Positions 1 to 4,965 of a stretch of 6,379 bases of DNA are shown here, in pieces. The position numbers and the translations under genes were made by a program. Source of the stretch: Oscillospiraceae bacterium (lineage in GTDB: Bacteria; Bacillota; Clostridia; Oscillospirales; Ruminococcaceae); contig JAGBFZ010000080.1 in assembly GCA_018110855.1 (NCBI GenBank), positions 1-6,379 of the forward strand. The letters are read 5' to 3'. Numbering within the stretch: the first letter of the stretch is position 1; each line of letters opens with the position of its first letter. Under the pieces are notes generated by a model. That model worked only from the letters and a program-made list of their open reading frames with translations. It searched no databases and was not told the DNA's origin.

Positions 1-1311
1 ACCGAGCTTGCTTCCGAGGTATACAGCGGATATGCCGCTCCCGAGCAGTACAGCTCAAGCAACTGGCAGGGTACATGGACGGACGTTTACGGAATATGCG
101 CTCTTCTTTACCGTATCCTGACGGGTACAGCTCCCACAGATGCTATGGAGCGCCTTGCAAATGACACACTGCTCCCCCCGAAGAGCCTTAACAACAACAT
201 TCCCGCAAATGTTTCCAAGGTCATTATGAACGGAATGAACCTCTCGGGAGAGCTTAGAATACAGACAGTCACCGAGCTTGTTACTCAGCTTTTTGAGGAG
301 CCTGAGTTCAATAAGCCCCGTCCTGTATCACAGACACAGACTATTTCCATTCCTAAGCAGCACAGCACTCAGGGTCCCGTTTCCCAGCCCAAGCCGAACA
401 GGAAGCAGGAGCGCATGAGCAGACGGAAAATGTTCGTTATTGTGGCAATTGCTGCCGCTGTGGTGGTGTTTACGGGCATGGCTATCCTTATGATGACGCT
501 TGACGACAACAGCAGTCAGATCACAAACGCCATAACCACAGCCGAGACGACCCCTGCCGCACTTACATCCTCCGAAGCCTCTGTAATCACAGATGAAAGC
601 GGCTCTGAGATCGCAACCGAGCCTCCTGCAGCAGAAACTGCAGACCCGTCCACGCTTCCAACTCTGGCAGTGATAGAGACCTCTGCCGTTTCAGACAGCA
701 ATTCCGAACAGACTACCATCAAGCCCGGAGCGACCGTTTATATAATGAACGACCTTGTGGGCAAAAATTTCGATACGGTGAAAAATTCCTCGGCAAATGA
801 AAATCTCACCATTATCCCCGAGTATATCTACACCGATGAATACGAAAAGGGCATTATTTTCAGCCAGTCTATCGAGAAGGGTTCCAACTATGAGAAGGGC
901 AGTGAAGTCACTCTGAAGATAAGCATGGGTCCCGCAAAGGTGATCGTTCCCGAATTCTTTGGTCTGAACAAGAAGGATTATTTCGACCTTCTCAATGCCG
1001 CAGGCATCAAATATGAGGAAAGACCATACGAGACCGAAAAAACCCTTCATGACTATGTGGCATGGATAAGTATCGAACCCGGCGAATACATTGATCTTGA
1101 AGCAGGTGAGGTCTTATACGTTCATGTTGCGGTAAATCCCGAAAACACCGCTCCTCCTGAGACCACCACAGTAAGCGAGACCACAACTGAGCTTTCCTCC
1201 GCATGGGTAACAACCTCTGTTCCCGAGATCAGTATCCCCGCTGAGGATAACACCACCCAGCCTACGGTATTCACCGAGGAGCCCGATATTACCATTTCGC
1301 TTGATTACTAA
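1..1311 (+). CDS. PASTA-domain Ser/Thr protein kinase, 5'-truncated by window edge
   Basis: The frame is open from base 1 to the TAA at 1309-1311 (436 residues visible), so the ATG at 145 is internal and the true start lies upstream. Residues 1-50 hold the end of a eukaryotic-type kinase domain: SGYAAPEQYS is the subdomain VIII APE motif and TDVYG carries the subdomain IX aspartate. The C-lobe runs to about residue 103. A juxtamembrane stretch ends in RRK, followed by one membrane helix (about 144-165). Outside the membrane come a Ser/Thr/Glu-rich linker (about 175-240), two PASTA-like repeats (about 246-309 and 314-376) and a Thr-rich tail. Family knowledge: such PknB/PrkC/Stk kinases sense muropeptides or lipid II through PASTA domains and phosphorylate cell-wall and division proteins. 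The nucleotide-binding lobe and catalytic loop are outside the window, so catalytic competence cannot be judged. The gene converges on the next one, with terminators between them. Confidence 0.9.
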   Translation, partial: TELASEVYSGYAAPEQYSSSNWQGTWTDVYGICALLYRILTGTAPTDAMERLANDTLLPPKSLNNNIPANVSKVIMNGMNLSGELRIQTVTELVTQLFEEPEFNKPRPVSQTQTISIPKQHSTQGPVSQPKPNRKQERMSRRKMFVIVAIAAAVVVFTGMAILMMTLDDNSSQITNAITTAETTPAALTSSEASVITDESGSEIATEPPAAETADPSTLPTLAVIETSAVSDSNSEQTTIKPGATVYIMNDLVGKNFDTVKNSSANENLTIIPEYIYTDEYEKGIIFSQSIEKGSNYEKGSEVTLKISMGPAKVIVPEFFGLNKKDYFDLLNAAGIKYEERPYETEKTLHDYVAWISIEPGEYIDLEAGEVLYVHVAVNPENTAPPETTTVSETTTELSSAWVTTSVPEISIPAEDNTTQPTVFTEEPDITISLDY

Positions 1312-1346
1312 GCTTGTGATGAACAAAAGAAAGAACAAAACGGTTT

Positions 1347-1387
1347 GCCGTCCGAGGAAAAGAGAAATATCCTCGGGCGGCGTTTTT
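1347..1387 (+). terminator. Rho-independent terminator of the kinase gene
   Basis: A 12-bp stem (1347-1358 with 1370-1381, one G-T wobble on the plus strand) closes an 11-nt loop and is followed by TTTTT at 1383-1387. It begins 36 nt after the kinase stop codon, as expected for its terminator. Confidence 0.85.
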
Positions 1388-1400
1388 ATACAATTATACA

Positions 1401-1445
1401 AAAAAATACAGCTGTCCCGAATTTTTCCGGACAGCTGTATTTTTT
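1401..1445. terminator. Bidirectional terminator between convergent genes
   Basis: Perfect 17-bp inverted repeat (1401-1417 with 1429-1445) with core TACAGCTGTCC/GGACAGCTGTA and an 11-nt loop. One end is A6 and the other T6, so either strand gives a GC-containing stem followed by U residues. It lies 11 nt past the stop of the minus-strand DUF6106-like gene and is a second stop signal for the plus-strand kinase gene. Confidence 0.88.
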
Positions 1446-1456
1446 CGGTAAATAAA

Positions 1457-1990
1457 TTACTCCTCAGTCTCCTTTGTGAGACGAACTCTGTTCTTTTTAA
1501 ATTCGATCCTGAGCTGACGGGGAAGAAACAGCTCCATTCCGTCAAGGATCCTTTCATTGGGAGTGAATATTATACGGACGTTTCCCTCGGTCTTGTGAAC
1601 GAAATCCGCATAGTAAGCCTCGCCCTCACTGCCTGCAGCAAGAACGGTAGTGCCGCTGAAATCCCCTGCCTCGCTTAATTTTCCGAAGGCGGTGAAGCTG
1701 TCGATAGAAGCGCTTACAAGGCGCTTTCTTTTTCTCTTGCCGATGATCTTGTCGATATCCAGATCGCTGTTGGTGAGAATATATTCATACTCTGCGTCAA
1801 CGCCTGTCATAAGGTAATATGCTCCGTAGAATATACCCACGATAATGAAAAGGCTGATGGGAAAGAAGATAAACCAGAATGCTGCCGCAGACAGTATGGC
1901 GGTTCCCAGCCCTATCAGCAGCTTTTTGACGGTATCTCCTCCCGTGGGAGCCTTGCTTACCAGATATTCGGTATAAAAGTCATTGTTCAT
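1457..1990 (-). CDS. DUF6106-like two-helix membrane protein
   Basis: 177 residues, ATG at 1990 and TAA at 1457-1459. AAAGGA lies about 12 nt upstream of the ATG, a slightly long spacing, and a strong promoter lies further up. A short polar N-terminus (NNDFYTEYLVSK) precedes two adjacent hydrophobic helices (about 24-42 and 43-61), forming a membrane hairpin. The soluble C-terminal part starts DAEYEYILTNSDLDIDKI and has a basic patch (KRKRKR, 85-90). Its alternating strands suggest a small beta-rich, PH-like fold facing the cytoplasm. The overall pattern resembles Clostridia proteins that I recall as DUF6106; the assignment is from memory and unverified. No catalytic motif is visible and the function is unknown. 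It appears monocistronic. Confidence 0.82.
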   Translation of the reverse strand: MNNDFYTEYLVSKAPTGGDTVKKLLIGLGTAILSAAAFWFIFFPISLFIIVGIFYGAYYLMTGVDAEYEYILTNSDLDIDKIIGKRKRKRLVSASIDSFTAFGKLSEAGDFSGTTVLAAGSEGEAYYADFVHKTEGNVRIIFTPNERILDGMELFLPRQLRIEFKKNRVRLTKETEE

Positions 1991-2033
1991 ATTTAACTTA
2001 CGTCCTTTCGGTGATTATTGCCCCATTTGATTT

Positions 2034-2062
2034 ATTATAACCTAATATTATGAATTTTTCAA
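2034..2062 (-). promoter_or_regulatory. Sigma-A promoter for the DUF6106-like gene
   Basis: On the minus strand, TTGAAA (2062-2057) and a consensus TATAAT (2039-2034) are separated by exactly 17 nt. Initiation near 2027 would give a leader of about 35-40 nt containing the AAAGGA site. Confidence 0.8.
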
Positions 2063-2087
2063 CCGTTGAGGATCCTTTCAAAACTCC

Positions 2088-2113
2088 AAAATCACCGAAG
2101 CGTTTTTTCAGTG
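2088..2113 (-). terminator. Weak possible terminator downstream of phd-doc
   Basis: In the minus-strand RNA, CACUGAA can pair with UUCGGUG (2113-2107 with 2099-2093, one U-G wobble), followed by AUUUU. The stem is only 7 bp and the U-run is short, so it may be inefficient. No better hairpin separates doc from the promoter of the next gene. Confidence 0.35.
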
Positions 2114-2139
2114 TGATGTGAGCTTCTCCATAATTCGTA

Positions 2140-2513
2140 TTAATTGTGTGAACTCAGCCAGCAGAATAATTCCTCATATTTCATAGTTCCGTCTGCAAGC
2201 GACAAGCCAATGTCGATCAGTTCTTTCTGAGTACATTCGATATCTACTCCGTTAATGGCGAGAAATACAAGCATAGTATGGATTCCTATGCGTTTATTTC
2301 CATCTACAAAAGGGTGATTGGATATTAAAGAATGTCCGAGTCGTGCAGCCTTTTGAATAAGTGAGGGGTAAAGGTCATTACCGCCGAAGGTCTGAAACGG
2401 TGCTTCAAGAGCAGATTCAAGAAGCCCGTTATCTCTTACTCCGTCCGCACCGCCTGTTGCTTCAATGAGAGAGCTGTGAATTGATAAGACCTGTTTTTTG
2501 TCAGTCTTATCAT
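2140..2513 (-). CDS. doc: Doc-family (death-on-curing/Fic) toxin with an apparent -1 frameshift at codon 7
   Basis: The body reads to the TAA at 2140-2142. It has the Doc signature HPFVDGNKR, preceded by a GVRDNGLLESALEAPFQTFGG segment typical of the family. The expected start is the ATG at 2513, which overlaps the antitoxin stop as ATGA, with AAGGAG (2527-2522) 8 nt upstream. From that ATG the frame reads MIRLTK, the usual Doc opening, but after an A6 tract (2499-2494) it shifts and stops after 25 codons. One extra A would give MIRLTKKQVLSIHSS and a 124-residue protein with the motif at H67-R75, close to the length of phage P1 Doc. Known family role: Doc proteins are Fic-fold kinases that phosphorylate and inactivate elongation factor Tu. 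As written the toxin would not be made from its normal start, whether through sequencing error, inactivation or slippage-dependent expression. An in-frame ATG at 2577 lies inside the antitoxin gene and lacks support. Confidence 0.85.
2494..2499 (-). repeat. A6 homopolymer at the doc frameshift site
   Basis: Six consecutive A residues on the coding strand sit exactly where the frame of the toxin start (MIRLTK) and the frame of the toxin body (KQVLSIHSS) part. Seven would join them. Confidence 0.8.
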
Positions 2514-2752
2514 TTCGCAAGCTCCTTGTAGGCTTCAAGGTTTTGGACGATAAGTCTTTTTGAAATTGCCTCAACATCTTCGGTTGAAGCGGTCTGCATT
2601 TTTTCTACCTCTGAAAATTCGAGAACGATATACCGAGGGACGTTGTTTTTTAGTATGACCGCAGAACCGTTTTCATCAACAATGCGGGCAACCTTTGAAA
2701 AATTCTGATTAGCTTCTGTGATCGAGACAAGAGTTTTTGTATTCACTGTCAT
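2510..2752 (-). CDS. phd: Phd/YefM-family antitoxin
   Basis: 80 residues from the ATG at 2752, chosen because AGAAAGGAGG lies 8 nt upstream. An ATG 11 codons earlier would put this ribosome site inside the gene. The N-terminal half (VSITEANQNFSKVARIVDENGSAVILKNNVPRYIVLE) matches the Phd/YefM DNA-binding fold, with the typical small strand pattern and a LKNNVPRYIVL-like turn. The C-terminal half (about 50-80, ending QNLEAYKELAK) is a charged helix of the kind that covers the toxin active site. Known role: it binds and neutralises Doc, and the dimer represses its own operon. The TGA stop overlaps the expected doc ATG by four bases (ATGA), indicating translational coupling. Promoter and palindrome lie directly upstream. 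Confidence 0.87.
   Translation of the reverse strand: MTVNTKTLVSITEANQNFSKVARIVDENGSAVILKNNVPRYIVLEFSEVEKMQTASTEDVEAISKRLIVQNLEAYKELAK
2522..2527 (-). promoter_or_regulatory. Ribosome binding site that fixes the doc start
   Basis: AAGGAG inside the end of the antitoxin gene lies 8 nt before the ATG at 2513. The pair is well formed, so the annotated-looking longer toxin frame starting at 2577 is probably wrong and the frameshift is downstream of the start. Confidence 0.7.
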
Positions 2753-2774
2753 AATGAATACCTCCTTTCTGCTT

Positions 2775-2794
2775 CTATTATACACAAATTATAG
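2775..2794. promoter_or_regulatory. Probable Phd(-Doc) operator over the -10 element
   Basis: Imperfect palindrome CTATTAT-N6-ATTATAG (six of seven positions match) overlapping the -10 box of the toxin-antitoxin promoter. Phd-family antitoxins repress their own operons by binding short palindromes near the promoter, so position and symmetry fit. The site is AT-rich, so chance symmetry is possible. Confidence 0.45.
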
Positions 2795-2805
2795 GATAAA
2801 TTCAA
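2777..2805 (-). promoter_or_regulatory. Sigma-A promoter of the phd-doc operon
   Basis: On the minus strand, TTGAAT (2805-2800), a 17-nt spacer and consensus TATAAT (2782-2777) lie just upstream of the antitoxin ribosome site. The leader would be only about 20 nt. Confidence 0.75.
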
Positions 2806-2842
2806 CCTGTTTTATAAATGTTTTTTATTTTATGAATAACGC

Positions 2843-2884
2843 AAAAAGCACTGCTTGGAAATGAACTTTTTCCGCAGTGCTTTT
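2843..2884 (-). terminator. Terminator of the surface-protein gene
   Basis: AAAAGCACTGC (2844-2854) pairs perfectly with GCAGTGCTTTT (2874-2884), and an inner GGAAA/TTTCC pair extends the stem. On the minus strand the stem is followed by TTTTT. It lies 9 nt after the stop codon at 2894 and isolates this gene from the phd-doc operon. Confidence 0.82.
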
Positions 2885-2893
2885 ATACGCATG

Positions 2894-3718
2894 TCAATAA
2901 TACCTGCTTTTTTTCTTCTTCTTTTTAGAAAGGTAAGCCGCAGCCATTACTGCCGCCATAATAACAAAAATAATGATAACGACTATGACAGCCGCTGCCC
3001 CGCCGCCTTCTTCCTCGGGCTTGCTTTCGGTGACTGCGGTCTCGGCTTCGGCAGATGTTACAGCTGCGGGAGCGGAGGTCTCTTTTGCTGTTTCCGATTC
3101 AGTCTGAGGCTCGGACTGTGTGACTGCCTCTGTTGTCGTTTCTGCTTCTGTTTTCGTTTCAGCCTCGGTCTCAGTCTGAGCTTCGGTCTCACTTGATACC
3201 GCAGCGGACTCTGAGCCTGAGATATTGCAGTTTGTAATTTTTATACCCGTTACAGTGAGCTTAACGCCCCTGTCGCCTATGTTTATAGCATATACAGTGG
3301 AGAAATTCTCCGTACCGTAAGACTTTGCAATGTCCTCAAAGGAAAATTTTGCAGATGTCTCATTGTATTCATAGGGAGAGACCTTGTTCCAGTTCTTTTT
3401 TACATCGGGATCAGGCTCAACAGGACCCTTCCAAGTCTGCCAGATAAGCTCCAAGGGTGCTTTTGAGCATTTTCCTTCATAGGTATATTCCACAATGACA
3501 TCGGATTCAGGCGTCATCCATGTGGCATCAAAATTGTCAAGGTGATTTTTTGCATTGGCAGTCTCGTAAATAAACGCCAGGTCCCATTCACCGCTTGTTG
3601 GTGTCGGGTCGGAGATCTCAAACACATAATCCTCGGCACAGACTGTTATTGTGAGAGCCGCCGCCGCAAGCATTAAAATTGCCACAGCAAGCAGGGCTTT
3701 CAGGATATTCTTCATCAT
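2894..3718 (-). CDS. Secreted, membrane-anchored surface protein with Thr/Glu-rich stalk
   Basis: 274 residues from the ATG at 3718. This start was chosen because AAAGGA lies 6 nt upstream, whereas an earlier ATG at 3742 lacks a ribosome site and falls about where transcription should begin; the ATG at 3715 is equally possible. Residues 1-28 form a Sec signal peptide (KNILK, hydrophobic core, likely cleavage after VCA; no lipobox). Residues 29 to about 166 are a folded, strand-rich domain with several Trp (SGEWDLAF, ELIWQTWKG) and a final NIGDRGVKLTVTGIKIT. It resembles small jelly-roll, carbohydrate-binding-like domains of Ruminococcus secreted proteins, but this is a guess from the pattern. 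A TETEAETKTEAETTTE-type stalk (about 169-237) leads to a membrane helix (about 240-263) and a Lys6 tail facing the cytoplasm. There is no sortase LPXTG motif. No enzyme motif is seen and the function is unknown. It has its own promoter and terminator. Confidence 0.82.
   Translation of the reverse strand: MMKNILKALLAVAILMLAAAALTITVCAEDYVFEISDPTPTSGEWDLAFIYETANAKNHLDNFDATWMTPESDVIVEYTYEGKCSKAPLELIWQTWKGPVEPDPDVKKNWNKVSPYEYNETSAKFSFEDIAKSYGTENFSTVYAINIGDRGVKLTVTGIKITNCNISGSESAAVSSETEAQTETEAETKTEAETTTEAVTQSEPQTESETAKETSAPAAVTSAEAETAVTESKPEEEGGGAAAVIVVIIIFVIMAAVMAAAYLSKKKKKKSRYY
3030..3215 (-). repeat. Low-complexity Thr/Glu/Ala stalk-coding region
   Basis: Short, imperfect units built from ACTGAG/GCTGAA-like codons encode alternating T-E, E-A-E-T and S-E-T residues. 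Such stretches are prone to change length by slippage and probably act as an extended, possibly glycosylated spacer. Edges are approximate. Confidence 0.6.
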
Positions 3719-3748
3719 TCTCTTTCCTTTCGGGTTAGCCATATATCT

Positions 3749-3777
3749 ATTTTATATCATTTTATCGGAAATGTCAA
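3749..3777 (-). promoter_or_regulatory. Sigma-A promoter of the surface-protein gene
   Basis: On the minus strand, consensus TTGACA (3777-3772), a 17-nt spacer and TAAAAT (3754-3749) are seen. Initiation would fall near 3742, which argues for translation starting at 3718 or 3715. Confidence 0.75.
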
Positions 3778-3803
3778 TGATTTTATTTTTATACATATCT
3801 CCG

Positions 3804-3846
3804 AAAAAGACTAAGCCGTTTCTGACGAAAAATCAGAAACGGCTTA
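3804..3846 (-). terminator. Terminator of the arginine cluster, after argF
   Basis: Perfect 14-bp inverted repeat (TAAGCCGTTTCTGA at 3812-3825 with 3833-3846) and a 7-nt loop. On the minus strand the stem is followed by GTCTTTTT. It starts 23 nt after the argF stop codon. Confidence 0.8.
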
Positions 3847-3869
3847 TGATTTTCAAAAGAATACGCAAA

Positions 3870-4778
3870 TTATGACTTCATCAGCTTGACCATAACAGCC
3901 TTCTGAGCGTGGAGACGGTTCTCAGCCTCGTCAAATATCTCCTCTGCGTGAGCCTCGAATACCTTTGCGGTGATCTCCTCTTCGCGGTGAGCAGGCAGGC
4001 AGTGCTGTACCATTGCGTCACGCTTAGCGGCAGCCATAACAGCGTCATTTATCTGATAGCCTGCAAATGCCTTGCGGCGGATCTCCGCCTCGCCCTCCTG
4101 ACCCATGGAAGCCCATACATCAGTAAAGAGAACGTCTGCATTAGCAGCAGCCTCAACAGGCTTGTCAGTAAGGGTGAACTTGCCCTCGTAATTCTTAGCG
4201 AAGTCAAGAACGGTCTTGTCGGGGTGATAGCCCTCGGGGCAGGCAGCGGCAACCTCCATGCCAACGGTAAGACCGCCCACAATAAGAGAGTTTGCCATGT
4301 TGTTTCCATCGCCTATGTAGCACATTTTCAGTCAGTCAAACTGACCCTTGTACTCACGGACAGTCATAAGATCGGCAAGCACCTGACAGGGGTGGCAGTA
4401 ATCGGTGAGACCGTTTATAATGGGAATATTTCCGAACTCGGAGAGATCCTCAACCTCTTTCTGCTCAAATGTGCGTATCATAATACCGTCAAGGTAGCGG
4501 GAAAGCACACGGGCAGTATCCTGAACAGGCTCGCCCCGTCCTATCTGGAGATCGCGGGAGGACAGAAACAGCGCATTTCCGCCCAGCTGGTACATACCTG
4601 TTTCAAAGGAAACTCGTGTACGGGTAGAGGACTTCTGGAATATCATTCCGAGAGTCTTGCCCTCAAGGTGGCGGTGGGGAATGTTGTGCTTGAGCTCATA
4701 TTTGAGCTGGTCTGCAAGGTTTAAGATATCAATGATATCAGCCTTTGAAAGATCGGACATTTTAAGCAGGTGCTTCAT
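3870..4778 (-). pseudogene. argF: Ornithine carbamoyltransferase interrupted by in-frame TGA at codon 149
   Basis: ATG at 4778 with GGAGGT 8 nt upstream; TAA at 3870-3872; 302 codons, the usual size for this enzyme. It joins carbamoyl phosphate to ornithine to give citrulline in arginine synthesis. The N-terminal half has the carbamoyl-phosphate motif SSTRTR (S51-R55) and HPCQ (129-132). The C-terminal half has YIGDGNNMANS (from about 154), the ornithine-loop region TDVWASMGQE (D220, S224-M225-G226) and HCLPAHR (259-265). Both halves share one frame, separated only by the TGA at 4334-4332, in the sequence GQFD-stop-LKMCYIGDG. Relatives usually have a small residue, often Gly, here, so GGA to TGA is a simple explanation. 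No ribosome site precedes the ATG at 4325, so two separate polypeptides are unlikely. The product as written is the carbamoyl-phosphate domain alone. Error, recent nonsense mutation and readthrough cannot be told apart here. Confidence 0.92.
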
Positions 4779-4797
4779 AGTGGTTTACCTCCGTTTT

Positions 4798-4887
4798 TTA
4801 ATTAATAAGATCAAATATTATTTCAAAGGCGGCTTCGATGATATCTCCGATTATATCCCATATGAAAAATCGTGACGGTTTTGGCAT
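4798..4887 (-). CDS. Putative 29-residue small protein with amphipathic acidic helix, upstream of argF
   Basis: ATG at 4887 and TAA at 4800-4798. The ribosome site AAAGGGGTGAT is a one-base-shorter version of the ideal AAAGGAGGTGAT and is well placed before the ATG. The peptide opens MPKPSRFF and continues as a hydrophobic helix (IWDIIGDIIEAAFEIIFDL). Acidic residues at 11, 15, 18, 22 and 26 fall within about 80 degrees of one face of an alpha helix, so the rest is an apolar face. There are two basic residues near the N-terminus. This pattern suggests a membrane-surface peptide rather than a chance ORF. The stop lies 19 nt before the argF ATG, so both are probably on one RNA. It does not look like a classic attenuation leader, having a single Arg. 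I recognise no family. Alternatives are a translated leader controlling argF, a regulatory micro-protein or a membrane-active peptide. Confidence 0.5.
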   Translation of the reverse strand: MPKPSRFFIWDIIGDIIEAAFEIIFDLIN

Positions 4888-4921
4888 TTATATCACCCCT
4901 TTGTGTGATATTATACCGTCA
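4873..4921 (-). promoter_or_regulatory. Nested inverted repeats around the small-ORF start
   Basis: Outer arms TGACGGT/ACCGTCA (4921-4915 with 4879-4873) enclose inner arms ATATCAC/GTGATAT (4911-4905 with 4896-4890), both perfect over 7 bp. In RNA from an upstream promoter, the inner loop and stem would hold the ribosome site and the outer stem would close over the start codon. As DNA, either repeat could instead be a protein-binding operator, since they overlap a possible -10 box. Confidence 0.45.
4893..4902 (-). promoter_or_regulatory. Strong ribosome binding site of the small ORF
   Basis: AAAGGGGTGA on the minus strand, 5 nt before the ATG at 4887, is almost fully complementary to the usual 16S rRNA tail. 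It is the longest anti-Shine-Dalgarno match noted in the window and is the main reason to take the short ORF seriously. Confidence 0.55.
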
Positions 4922-4936
4922 ATAAATTAATATCAA
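4910..4936 (-). promoter_or_regulatory. Possible internal promoter for the small ORF and argF
   Basis: Consensus TATAAT (4915-4910) with TTGATA (4936-4931) 15 nt upstream. The spacer is two bases short of ideal. Starts would fall at the small-ORF ribosome site and exclude the outer arm of the nested repeat. No terminator is seen after argD, so readthrough from the upstream cluster is an alternative source of argF mRNA. Confidence 0.35.
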
Positions 4937-4965
4937 ATCAGCCGCAGATTAAAATCCAATTACAG

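Noticed and set aside
1548..2079. Repeated GGATCCTTTCA at about 1548 and 2069
   Set aside because: An 11-base match occurring once inside a gene and once outside, with no flanking similarity or mobile-element context, is probably chance.
2513..2577. ATG at 2577 as the toxin start
   Set aside because: It lies within the antitoxin gene, the added 28 residues match nothing in Doc proteins, and a proper ATG with AAGGAG exists at 2513.
2855..3196. Cys/Phe-rich plus-strand ORF over the surface-protein gene
   Set aside because: The repetitive C-F-R-L-G composition is the antisense reading of the Thr/Glu stalk, so it is a shadow.
3718..3742. Upstream ATG at 3742 as the start of the surface protein
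   Set aside because: There is no ribosome site before it, it falls at the predicted transcription start, and it would put eight polar residues and the real ribosome site inside the signal peptide region.
4332..4334. TGA in argF as a selenocysteine codon
   Set aside because: Carbamoyltransferases have no selenocysteine at this position, family members carry a small residue there, and no SECIS-like stem-loop directly follows.
4332..4334. Genome-wide reassignment of TGA to glycine or tryptophan
   Set aside because: The antitoxin gene ends with TGA exactly at the expected place (ATGA overlap), and the other full genes have no internal TGA, so TGA works as a stop here.
3909..4724. Long 271-codon plus-strand open frame over argF
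   Set aside because: It is antisense to argF in full, has no ribosome site, and its translation shows no family motif; it is a product of the codon bias of the real gene.
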